A stretch of DNA of 64,000 nt, from assembly GCA_943368475.1 (NCBI GenBank), contig CALRLF020000011.1:9369-73368 (forward strand), given 5' to 3'. Below are positions 25,715 to 34,082 of this stretch, in pieces. Both the position numbers and the translations under genes were made by a program. This stretch comes from UBA1930 sp943368475. GTDB lineage: Bacteria; Bacteroidota; Bacteroidia; Chitinophagales; Chitinophagaceae. The notes below the pieces were generated by a model. The model ran no database searches. It was not told where the DNA came from and saw nothing but the letters and a program-made list of their open reading frames with translations. Position 1 is the stretch's first letter. Each line of letters starts with the position of its first letter.

Positions 25715-26890
25715 ATGCAAGAGCAACATCCAATTACAAAAGCAATTCGTTTGCAAACCGAAAGAACAGCTGAAAAAGAACATAGTACGCCTTTGTTTTT
25801 AACCAGCAGTTTTGTGTATGATAGTGCCGAAGATATGGGTGCTGCATTTAGCGATGATAGTCTTGACGTAAATATCTACTCACGTTTTAGCAACCCAACA
25901 GTTGATGAATTTATTGCTAAAATTGCTGCATTGGAAAATGCTGAAGATGGCATTGCTACTGCAACAGGTATGGCTGCTGTATTTGGTGTGTTTATGACCT
26001 TTTTAAAACAAGGTGATCATATTATTTCAGCAAGTGCAGTGTTTGGTTCTACACATACTATTCTTACCAAGTACATGCCTAAATGGGGAATTGATTATTC
26101 ATATTTCGATATGAATAAACCTGAAAGTATTGAAGCTTTAATTAAGCCCAATACAAAAATGTTGTATGTTGAAACACCTTCTAATCCTGGTCTTGATATT
26201 ATTGACATTGAATATTTAGCTAGCCTTTGTAAACCGAGAAATATTTTATTGGTGGTAGATAATTGCTTTGCTACACCTGCTGTTCAGCAGCCTATTAATC
26301 TGGGAGCGGACTTAGTTTTACACTCTGCAACAAAATTTATTGATGGCCAAGGGAGAGTATTGGGTGGCGTAGTGGTTGGCAAAAAAGAATTAATCAAAGA
26401 ATGTTATTTGTTTATTAGAAATACAGGACCATCGTTAAGTCCTTTTAATGCTTGGGTGCTCACCAAAAGCTTAGAAACATTGCATTTACGAATGAATCAA
26501 CATGCAAGCAATGCACTGGAATTAGCAAAGCGTTTACAAGGGCATGAAAAAATTAGTAAGGTAAAATATCCTTTCTTAGAAACGCATCCACAATATGCCA
26601 TTGCAAAAAAACAAATGAGTAATGGTGGTGGTATTTTAACTTTTGAATTGAAAGGTGGATTGGATAGTGGTCGTAAATTTTTAAATGCTTTAGAAATGCT
26701 ATCAATGACCAATAATTTAGGTGATAGTAGAAGTATTGCATCGCATCCTGCAAGTACAACACATTCTAAATTAACAGAAGAAGAAAGAAGTTTGGTGGGT
26801 ATTACGCCAGGTTTAATAAGGGTTTCAGTGGGCTTGGAATATATTGATGATATTGCCAATGATATTTTACAAGCCTTGGGAAAATGTTAA
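25715..26890 (+). CDS. metZ: O-succinylhomoserine sulfhydrylase
   Basis: A PLP enzyme of the Cys/Met family that makes homocysteine directly from an acylhomoserine and sulfide. The 391-residue protein has the PLP lysine in HSATKFIDGQGRVLGG; the QGRVLGG continuation is characteristic of MetZ and separates it from cystathionine gamma-synthase. Other motifs are SRFSNPT, ATGMAAVFGVF, ETPSNPG, DNCFATP and SHPASTTH. With MetY already encoded at 4409, the genome has two enzymes for the same step, perhaps for different acyl groups or conditions. Start ATG at 25715. Confidence 0.9.
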   Translation: MQEQHPITKAIRLQTERTAEKEHSTPLFLTSSFVYDSAEDMGAAFSDDSLDVNIYSRFSNPTVDEFIAKIAALENAEDGIATATGMAAVFGVFMTFLKQGDHIISASAVFGSTHTILTKYMPKWGIDYSYFDMNKPESIEALIKPNTKMLYVETPSNPGLDIIDIEYLASLCKPRNILLVVDNCFATPAVQQPINLGADLVLHSATKFIDGQGRVLGGVVVGKKELIKECYLFIRNTGPSLSPFNAWVLTKSLETLHLRMNQHASNALELAKRLQGHEKISKVKYPFLETHPQYAIAKKQMSNGGGILTFELKGGLDSGRKFLNALEMLSMTNNLGDSRSIASHPASTTHSKLTEEERSLVGITPGLIRVSVGLEYIDDIANDILQALGKC

Positions 26891-26909
26891 TCCTTAGCTT
26901 TACAATTGT

Positions 26910-27449
26910 ATGGAGTTCCGTTCTATTATAACAGATAGATTGCTGCTTAGAAAAGTAGAACAAACAGATGCACCTTTTATTTTAAAAGGCTTAAGTGATG
27001 ATGAACTTACCAAATACATGCTTATTCATTATTACTCTTTAGAGGAAGTGCAAGAACAAATGGAGTATTATGCCAATCATTATAAAAATAATACTGGGTA
27101 TTATTGGCTAATGGAGTGTTTAGAAAAGGGTGTTGAAATTGGGGTAATAGGCATTAACAATCTTTCTTCAATACATAAAAAAGCAGAAATTGGTTTTTGG
27201 AGTTTATCAGAATTTTGGGGCAAAGGCTATACAACTGAAGCAGGAAAAGCTGTACTGCAGTTTTGTTTTCATCAGTTACAGTTAAACCGTATCGAAGCAA
27301 CAGTAGAAACAGAAAACCCTGCTTCAATTGCAGCTATACAAAAGTTGGGTTTGGAGCATGAAGGCACATTTAAAGAATATGAAATAAACAACGGCAAGCT
27401 TATTGATTTAATGATGTTTGCAATTCTTAAAAACAGCAATAAGTATTAA
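26910..27449 (+). CDS. GNAT acetyltransferase, RimJ/RimL type
   Basis: A 179-residue N-acetyltransferase of the RimJ/RimL subgroup: it begins FRSIITDRLLLRKVEQTDA, has the acetyl-CoA loop region GFWSLSEFWGKGYTTEAGKAVLQF (about 95-118), and the C-terminal RIEATVETENPASIAAIQKLGLEHEG typical of ribosomal-protein or peptide N-acetylases. The substrate is unknown. It starts 19 bases after metZ and ends overlapping the stop of the convergent gene at 27446 by four bases. Confidence 0.88.
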   Translation: MEFRSIITDRLLLRKVEQTDAPFILKGLSDDELTKYMLIHYYSLEEVQEQMEYYANHYKNNTGYYWLMECLEKGVEIGVIGINNLSSIHKKAEIGFWSLSEFWGKGYTTEAGKAVLQFCFHQLQLNRIEATVETENPASIAAIQKLGLEHEGTFKEYEINNGKLIDLMMFAILKNSNKY

Positions 27450-28069
27450 GCTATTTTTTTTACAAAACATTTTTTATCATTCATTTCTTGTTCACTAAAA
27501 CCCATTACTTTAAGAAATTGTTGGTGCTCTTTATTAAAAACAGTTTTATACACAATTTGCTGAACACCATTTTTTATTAAATGGTCATTATTAGATTTAA
27601 AAAGAAAAGTGCCTACCTTAAAATCTCTGTAATTGGGCGTAGTATAATTAATTTCAACAATTGCATTGCCATTATCTTCTAATTGAGCAACAAATAAATT
27701 GGCAATGGCTAAATCTCTCAACACAACAAAACAAACTTTATTGGTTGATTTTGTAAAGTTAAAACTAGGAAAATAGTTATTAATATCAGTTTGGTAAAAC
27801 TGCAAAAACTGTTGTACAATATTGTTCTCCTCTGTTACTTCAACAAGCTTAAATTGTTCGTCGTACTTGTATAATTTAATTAATTGATAGATATTGATAC
27901 ATAGTAAAATTGAATTGGCTAATAAAACTGGAAAAGCTGAGATAATTAATCCGTAAATAATAAAAAATATACAACCAAAAATATTTAGCCATCTAAACTT
28001 TATAGCATTGGTAACAATTAACGAATAGGCCAAAAATGCCGATGCAATATATCCAATAGCAACAATCAT
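27446..28069 (-). CDS. YgjV-like membrane protein with a C-terminal GNAT-like domain
   Basis: A 207-residue protein. Residues 1-70 form about three membrane segments (IGYIASAFLAYSLIV, WLNIFGCIFFIIYGLII, LLANSILLCINIYQL), which resemble the YgjV inner-membrane family. Residues about 90-207 look like an acetyltransferase fold: VVLRDLAIANLFVA, NYRDFKVGTFLF at the acetyl-CoA loop position, then FNKEHQQFLKVMGFSE like the GNAT C-terminal motif. This is pattern recognition; the acetyl-CoA loop is weak and activity is uncertain. No function is known. Confidence 0.65.
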   Translation of the reverse strand: MIVAIGYIASAFLAYSLIVTNAIKFRWLNIFGCIFFIIYGLIISAFPVLLANSILLCINIYQLIKLYKYDEQFKLVEVTEENNIVQQFLQFYQTDINNYFPSFNFTKSTNKVCFVVLRDLAIANLFVAQLEDNGNAIVEINYTTPNYRDFKVGTFLFKSNNDHLIKNGVQQIVYKTVFNKEHQQFLKVMGFSEQEMNDKKCFVKKIA

Positions 28070-28108
28070 AGTTAATGTTTTAAGTTTAGAACGTTTGCAA
28101 AGATGCTA

Positions 28109-28636
28109 TTATTTCATGTTCTTTAGTAACCACTCAGATTGATTGTTGGCAGTATTATCAATGAGTACTTTGTTAGTAATTTTTTCTTGTGCTCTTTTAA
28201 TTGAACTGGTAATCATGTCATGTTCAATCATTTCATCGGCAAGTAAGCCCAATTTTTCTAATAATGGGCCTAATCTTTCACTGCCAAATTGCATAAATAA
28301 GGGTTCATCTAAACTGTTTAAAATTGTTACTTCAGTTAGTTCCAACTGTTTAAATAAATCTGCTTCTTTATCAAAAAGCAAATAATGCTCTATAAAAATA
28401 TAATTCAATTTTTGGCTACCAATTGTCTGTCTGTAAAGAATTACTTTATGCTGATGATTGTGTTGTTCTAATAATTCGTTCAGCTTTTTTCGGGTATCTT
28501 CAAACCAAGCCACAAATTGTATAGTTGGATTTTCAGCCAATAGTTGTAAACAAGCCTTCCATTTGGCATTTTCCGTCATCCAAACTTTGTTAATAATGTG
28601 AATTGACGGCTCTTTCTTTTTAAATAATCCAAACAT
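28109..28636 (-). CDS. Conserved-looking hypothetical protein
   Basis: A 175-residue soluble protein I do not recognise. It begins MFGLFKKKEP, a start often seen in Bacteroidota hypothetical proteins, and continues with mixed alpha/beta sequence (FVAWFEDTRKKLNELLEQ, KVILYRQTIG, LNYIFIEHYLLFDKEADLF) and an amphipathic helical C-terminus. There is no signal peptide or membrane segment. It is divergent from uvrA, 90 bases away, and upstream of the YgjV-like gene in the same direction. The even base composition and long open frame support coding. Confidence 0.75.
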   Translation of the reverse strand: MFGLFKKKEPSIHIINKVWMTENAKWKACLQLLAENPTIQFVAWFEDTRKKLNELLEQHNHQHKVILYRQTIGSQKLNYIFIEHYLLFDKEADLFKQLELTEVTILNSLDEPLFMQFGSERLGPLLEKLGLLADEMIEHDMITSSIKRAQEKITNKVLIDNTANNQSEWLLKNMK

Positions 28637-28702
28637 TTTCTACCAGTTTTGGTTAATGTAAAGTTGTATCTTTTATTATAGCCAAACAAATTGCTTTTGT
28701 AA

Positions 28703-28710
28703 TACATTTG
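28703..28710 (+). promoter_or_regulatory. Probable -7 element for uvrA
   Basis: TACATTTG matches TAnnTTTG, 16 bases before the uvrA ATG. I see no -33 element at a standard distance. Confidence 0.35.
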
Positions 28711-28726
28711 GCATTCGCACACAATT

Positions 28727-31615
28727 ATGGCAAAGAAAAAAATAAGTGATAATGTAACTTCTGTATCTGTTTCTGATTCGATGAACGAATTTGGAACTAT
28801 AGAAGTATTTGGAGCAAGAGAACACAACTTAAAAAATCTCGATATTTCCATTCCTAAAAACAAACTAGTGGTGTTTACAGGTGTAAGTGGTAGTGGAAAA
28901 AGTTCATTGGCTTTTGATACCATTTACAATGAAGGGCAACGCAGGTACATGGAAAGTTTCAGTGCCTATGCTCGTCAATTTTTAGGCGATATGGAACGAC
29001 CAGATGTAGATAAAATAACTGGACTTTCTCCTGTAATTTCTATTGAGCAAAAAACTACCAATAAAAATCCAAGAAGCACTGTTGGCACAGTTACAGAAGT
29101 GTATGATTTTTTGCGTTTATTGTATGCTCGTATTGGTGAAGCTTATAGCTACAATACTGGCAAAAAAATGGTGAAGTTTAGTGAAGAAGAAATTGTAGAA
29201 AATATTTATCAGAAATTTAAAGGAAAGAAAATTTCATTGCTTGCTCCATTGGTGAGAGGACGTAAAGGGCATTACAGGGAATTGTTTGAAGAAATTAGAA
29301 AGAAAGGATTTTTAAAAGTTCGAGTAGATGGTGAGGTAATGGACTTAACACCCAAGTTACAAGTTGATAGATATAAAATTCATGATATTGAAGTAGTGAT
29401 AGACAGGTTAGCAGTAACAGATGATATGAAAGTTCGTATCAGCCAAAGTGTACAACAAACGTTGAAAATGGGTAAAGACTTAATGTTTTTACTCATTAAC
29501 GATAGCAATACAGTTGTACAATACAGTAAACAATTGATGTGTATTGAAACTGGTATTAGCTACGAAGAACCAAGCCCCAATGCATTTTCATTCAATTCGC
29601 CTTATGGTGCTTGTCCTGTTTGCAAAGGCCTAGGCAATGTATATGCAATTGATATGAGTACAGTAATTCCTGATACTTCAAAATCTGTAAACGAAGGAGG
29701 AATTGTTCCTTTGGGGGAAGAAAGAGATGCAAGTGTTTTTCAACAAGTGAAGGTGTTTAGTAAAAGAAATAAAATCAATCTAGATAAACCATTGAATCAA
29801 TTACCAAAAGAGCAATTGGATTTATTGTTATTTGGAGACCAAAACATTTCTAGCAGTTTGGCATTGGATATGGATGATGAAAATATTCCCAATGAATATA
29901 CAGGCAGTTACGAGGGCATTATTCCAATGCTGAAACGTTGGTTTACATCAACCCAAAGTAATGAAGGCTTAAAATCTTGGGTAGAAAAGTTCATGGAATT
30001 ATCTACTTGCACCAGTTGTAATGGAGCAAGATTAAAGAAAGAAAGTTTGTGGTTTAAAGTAGATGAAAAAAATATCAGTGAGTTAGGGGAATTGAATTTA
30101 GACAAATTAATGCTATGGTTTGCTGATCTTGAAAAACGGTTGAGTAATAAACAAAATGCCATTGCAAAAGATGTTTTGAAAGAAATTAGAGAACGTGTTC
30201 AGTTTTTATTAGATGTTGGATTAACCTATTTATCGCTCAACAGACCAAGTAAAACCTTGAGTGGTGGCGAAAGTCAGCGTATTCGTTTAGCAACACAAAT
30301 TGGTAGTCAGTTACAAGGCATTACCTATATTTTAGATGAACCAAGTATTGGTTTGCACCAAAGGGATAATCATCGTTTGATTGAAGCATTAAAAAACTTA
30401 CGTGATATTGGAAATAGTGTGTTGGTGGTAGAACATGATAAAGACATTATGCTGGCAAGTGATTACTTGGTTGATATTGGTCCAAAAGCTGGAAAGCATG
30501 GTGGGCAAATAGTTGCACAAGGTACACCGCAACAAGTGTTGGCTAGCAATAGCGATACTGCACAATATTTATCGGGTAAAAAAAGTATTGCAGTTCCTAC
30601 AGAACGACGTAAAGGCAATGGCAAGTTTATTGAGCTAAAAGGAGTGCATGGTAATAACTTAAAAGATGTTTCTGTAAAATTGCCATTGGGCAAATTAGTT
30701 GTGGTAAGTGGTGTAAGTGGTAGTGGAAAAAGTACATTGATTAATGAAACTTTATATCCACTATTAAGCAAGCATTGTTACAACAGTAAAATGCCTGTTC
30801 AAGAATATAAAAGCATTAAAGGCTTAGAAAATATTGATAAAGTAATTGAGATAGATCAAAGTCCAATTGGCAGAACCCCAAGAAGCAACCCTGCAACTTA
30901 TTGTGGGTTTTTTACAGACATTAGAACTTTATTTGCCAGCGTTCCCGAAGCAAAAATTCGAGGTTATAATGCTGGTCGGTTTTCTTTCAATGTAAAAACC
31001 GGTCGTTGTGAAGTGTGTGAAGGTGGCGGTATGAAAGTAATTGAAATGAACTTTTTACCCGATGTGTATGTGCATTGTGAAAAGTGCAATGGCAAACGCT
31101 ATAATAGAGAAACTTTAGAAATCAGGTACAAAGGAAAATCTATCAGTGATGTGTTGGATATGACAGTAGATGAAGCCTGTGAATTTTTTAATGCAGTGCC
31201 TTGGATGTACAGAAAAATTAAAGTGTTACAAGATGTTGGATTAGGTTATATCACTTTAGGACAATCTGCTGTAACCCTTAGTGGTGGCGAAGCTCAACGT
31301 GTAAAACTAAGTACCGAATTAGGTAAAAAAGATACAGGAAAAACATTTTATATTTTGGATGAACCTACTACTGGTTTGCATTTTCAAGATATAAAACTCT
31401 TGGTTGATGTGGTAAATAAATTGGTAGATAGAGGCAATAGTGTTTTAATTATTGAACATAATTTAGATGTAATTAAAATGGCCGATCACATCATTGATTT
31501 AGGTCCAGAAGGTGGTGATGGCGGCGGACAAATTTTATTTGAAGGAACACCAGAAGAAATGATAAAAATTAAGAACAGTCATACTGCAAAGTTTTTAAAA
31601 ATTGAGATGAAATGA
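28727..31615 (+). CDS. uvrA: Excinuclease ABC subunit A
   Basis: The DNA-damage sensor of nucleotide excision repair; a cytoplasmic dimeric ATPase that loads UvrB. The 962-residue protein has two ABC modules: Walker A GVSGSGKSSLAFDTIY (about 49-64) and GVSGSGKSTLINETLYP (about 662-678), signature sequences LSGGESQRIRLA and LSGGEAQRVKLS, and zinc-binding cysteine groups (CPVCKGLG with CTSCNG; CEVCEGGG with CEKCNG). Length is standard. It has its own short leader. No other uvr gene lies nearby. Confidence 0.97.
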   Translation: MAKKKISDNVTSVSVSDSMNEFGTIEVFGAREHNLKNLDISIPKNKLVVFTGVSGSGKSSLAFDTIYNEGQRRYMESFSAYARQFLGDMERPDVDKITGLSPVISIEQKTTNKNPRSTVGTVTEVYDFLRLLYARIGEAYSYNTGKKMVKFSEEEIVENIYQKFKGKKISLLAPLVRGRKGHYRELFEEIRKKGFLKVRVDGEVMDLTPKLQVDRYKIHDIEVVIDRLAVTDDMKVRISQSVQQTLKMGKDLMFLLINDSNTVVQYSKQLMCIETGISYEEPSPNAFSFNSPYGACPVCKGLGNVYAIDMSTVIPDTSKSVNEGGIVPLGEERDASVFQQVKVFSKRNKINLDKPLNQLPKEQLDLLLFGDQNISSSLALDMDDENIPNEYTGSYEGIIPMLKRWFTSTQSNEGLKSWVEKFMELSTCTSCNGARLKKESLWFKVDEKNISELGELNLDKLMLWFADLEKRLSNKQNAIAKDVLKEIRERVQFLLDVGLTYLSLNRPSKTLSGGESQRIRLATQIGSQLQGITYILDEPSIGLHQRDNHRLIEALKNLRDIGNSVLVVEHDKDIMLASDYLVDIGPKAGKHGGQIVAQGTPQQVLASNSDTAQYLSGKKSIAVPTERRKGNGKFIELKGVHGNNLKDVSVKLPLGKLVVVSGVSGSGKSTLINETLYPLLSKHCYNSKMPVQEYKSIKGLENIDKVIEIDQSPIGRTPRSNPATYCGFFTDIRTLFASVPEAKIRGYNAGRFSFNVKTGRCEVCEGGGMKVIEMNFLPDVYVHCEKCNGKRYNRETLEIRYKGKSISDVLDMTVDEACEFFNAVPWMYRKIKVLQDVGLGYITLGQSAVTLSGGEAQRVKLSTELGKKDTGKTFYILDEPTTGLHFQDIKLLVDVVNKLVDRGNSVLIIEHNLDVIKMADHIIDLGPEGGDGGGQILFEGTPEEMIKIKNSHTAKFLKIEMK

Positions 31616-31972
31616 TATTCCTGAAAAATATTTGGGGCTACAATCTTTAGAGTAAAATGCAGCAGAAGTTAGGGCTTTACGTTACAAGGTCTCGTAAACT
31701 CGAGGCTTTCCACTGCAATCCCTCAGCCCATCATCGATAGAATATAATTCAACAGTTCAAAGGCAGCAGGATTGAAGCCAATTACCACGCTGAAGCTTAG
31801 TGTGTTGGCTATGTGGCGTAGTAGTGGCGAAAAGCCTGAACTATAGCTGAATAATGTACAGCAGTTGACTGCCCCCATTTTTATTTAGCAAGCTTTTATG
31901 AATTGAATTGTTACATTGTTGTTGAATAGATTTATTTTCATTGCAATTAACTTAGTATAAAATTTACAGGAT
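31616..31972. other. Non-coding gap with degenerate dispersed repeats
   Basis: A 357-base gap between uvrA and porX without a plausible gene. Its right part (31810-31850, AGTGGCGAAAAGCCTGAAC then TATAGCTGA) resembles 45950-45985 (CAGTGAAAAGCGGGAAC then TGTAGTTGA). It also has GGCT/AGCC-rich short inverted segments. I find no tRNA, riboswitch or clear promoter. Confidence 0.5.
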
Positions 31973-33529
31973 ATGTCTTTAGCAAAAATTATTTGGGTAG
32001 ATGATGAAATGGAAAGTCTTCAAAGTCAGAAAATGTTCTTAGAAAATAAAGGCTATGAAGTAACCACTTTCAGCAATGGATTTGATGCATTGGAATATGC
32101 TAAAGACCATATTATTGATGTGGTTTTATTAGATGAAAGTATGCCAGGCATTAGTGGTTTAGAAACATTGGCTAAGATGAAAGAAATTAATCAGCAATTG
32201 CCCATTGTAATGATTACCAAAAATGAAACTGAGAGTTTAATGGATGAAGCAATTGGTAGCCAAATTGCCGATTATTTGTTGAAGCCTGTAAATCCCAATC
32301 AGGTTTGGCTTAGCTTAAAAAAAATTATTGACAATAAAAGATTGGTTGCTGAGAAAACAACAACAAGCTATCAGCAACATTTCAGGGATTTATTCATGGC
32401 ATTAAATGATAATCCTGATTACAATCAATGGATGGATATTTATAAAAAACTGGTGTATTGGGAATTGGAAATGGAGAAAAGTGATAGTCCTGAAATGCAG
32501 GAAATACTGGCATCACAAAAAGCTGAAGCCAATACAGAATTTTTTAAATTTGTGAGTAAGAATTATGCCAAATGGATGAATCCAAAAACTGCTGAGGCTC
32601 CCATTATGAGTCATAATTTATTTCAGTTTAAGGTATTGCCTCATGTAGAAAAAGGAGTGCCTACATTTTTCTTTTTAATTGATAATTTAAGGTACGATCA
32701 ATGGAAAGCGATTCAGCCAATTTTTGCTGAAAGTTTTAGAATTTTAGAAGAAGATACTTTTTATTCCATTTTACCAACAGCCACACAATACAGTCGTAAT
32801 GCCATTTTTAGTGGATTATTGCCTATAGATATTGAAAAGCAATTTCCGGTTGAATGGAAAAATGATGATGAAGAAGGAGGCAAGAATTTATTCGAAGAAA
32901 AATTCTTTAGGGCACAATTAAAACGAATGAAAAAAGACGATTTAAAAGTTTCTTATACAAAGGTTTTACATCATCACGACGGACAGAATCTATTAAACAA
33001 TATTCACAATTTATTGAATAACGACTTGAACATTATTGTGTACAATTTTGTAGATATGCTTAGCCATGCTAGAACCGAGATGGAAGTATTGAAAGAATTG
33101 GCTGGAGATGAAAAAAGCTATAGAAGCGTTACCAAAAGTTGGTTTGAACATAGTGCATTGCATCAGGCATTAAAAAAAATTGCCGATAAAAAAATTAATG
33201 TAATTGTAGCAACAGATCATGGCACCGTAAGGGTAAAAACTCCTTGTAAAGTAATTGGTGATAAACAAACCACCACCAATTTACGTTACAAACACGGTCG
33301 CAATTTAAACTTTGAATTAAAAGAAGTTTTAGCATTTAGAGATCCACGAGAAGCTGGATTGCCAGTGCCAACAGTAAATTCATCCTTTATTTTTGCCAAA
33401 GAAGATGGTTTTTTATGTTACCCTAATAACTACAATCATTATGTTAACTATTACAAAAACACGTTTCAACATGGAGGAATTAGTTTAGAAGAAATGATTG
33501 TGCCTGTAATTAAAATGGTGAGCAAATAA
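31973..33529 (+). CDS. porX: PorX-type response regulator with PglZ domain
   Basis: A 518-residue cytoplasmic regulator of the type IX secretion system. Residues 1-120 are a receiver domain with acidic pocket DDE near 10-12, phospho-acceptor Asp54 in LLDESMPG and Lys in YLLKPV. The remainder is a PglZ/alkaline-phosphatase-like domain (FFFLIDNLRYDQW, PTATQYSRNAIFSG, FVDMLSHAR, VATDHGTVRV) that in characterised PorX acts on nucleotides with zinc. No PorY kinase is adjacent. Its presence agrees with the sorting tails seen in the proteins at 34083 and 54827. Confidence 0.93.
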   Translation: MSLAKIIWVDDEMESLQSQKMFLENKGYEVTTFSNGFDALEYAKDHIIDVVLLDESMPGISGLETLAKMKEINQQLPIVMITKNETESLMDEAIGSQIADYLLKPVNPNQVWLSLKKIIDNKRLVAEKTTTSYQQHFRDLFMALNDNPDYNQWMDIYKKLVYWELEMEKSDSPEMQEILASQKAEANTEFFKFVSKNYAKWMNPKTAEAPIMSHNLFQFKVLPHVEKGVPTFFFLIDNLRYDQWKAIQPIFAESFRILEEDTFYSILPTATQYSRNAIFSGLLPIDIEKQFPVEWKNDDEEGGKNLFEEKFFRAQLKRMKKDDLKVSYTKVLHHHDGQNLLNNIHNLLNNDLNIIVYNFVDMLSHARTEMEVLKELAGDEKSYRSVTKSWFEHSALHQALKKIADKKINVIVATDHGTVRVKTPCKVIGDKQTTTNLRYKHGRNLNFELKEVLAFRDPREAGLPVPTVNSSFIFAKEDGFLCYPNNYNHYVNYYKNTFQHGGISLEEMIVPVIKMVSK

Positions 33530-33542
33530 AAACTTAGTATGC

Positions 33543-33956
33543 ATGTTAGACATTGATACACATAAAAATCCTATTGTTTTATTTGATGGGGTTTGTAACT
33601 ATTGCAATAGCATGGTAAACTTTGCCATACGGTGGAATAAAAAAAATAATTTAAGATTTGCCCCATTGCAAAGTGAAGTAGGTATTCAATTAATACACAA
33701 AATGAAGATTAACCAAGGTGTAGATTCTGTAATTTTTATAGAAGGGGATGCTTTTGCAATTTATTCTGGTGCTGCGTTAAAAATTTGTAGGCATTTGAGT
33801 TTTCCTGTTAGTCTATTGTACATTTTAATTTTCATACCTTCTTTTATAAGAAATTTTGTTTACAAATGGTTTGCAGCCAATCGATACAAATGGTTTGGCA
33901 AAAAAGAAATCTGTATGATACCCTCAAAAGAGGTGAAAATCAAATTTTTAAATTAA
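33543..33956 (+). CDS. DCC family thiol-disulfide oxidoreductase-like protein (DUF393)
   Basis: A 137-residue protein with the DUF393 signature: VLFDGVCNYCNSMVNFAI (about 12-29, CxxC at Cys18 and Cys21), then RFAPLQSEVG and a region for a membrane-associated helix (FPVSLLYILIFIPSFIRNFVYKW). The family is thioredoxin-like, named DCC for the conserved D-x-C-x-x-C pattern, with poorly defined function. It begins 13 bases after porX and may be cotranscribed. Confidence 0.85.
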   Translation: MLDIDTHKNPIVLFDGVCNYCNSMVNFAIRWNKKNNLRFAPLQSEVGIQLIHKMKINQGVDSVIFIEGDAFAIYSGAALKICRHLSFPVSLLYILIFIPSFIRNFVYKWFAANRYKWFGKKEICMIPSKEVKIKFLN

Positions 33957-34082
33957 TTTTTTTCTGTAAGCAACCTTCTTGTCATAATTTTACTCTACCT
34001 TAGTAATCTGTACCTATTATCCTCTCGAAATTCCAGTTCAATTCCTTGGAAAACGCTGTTATTTACTTTAAAACAAGCGTTT

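Noticed and set aside
31616..31972. tRNA, riboswitch or small RNA in the uvrA-porX gap
   Set aside because: No cloverleaf, no known aptamer core and no promoter-terminator pair found; only degenerate repeats.
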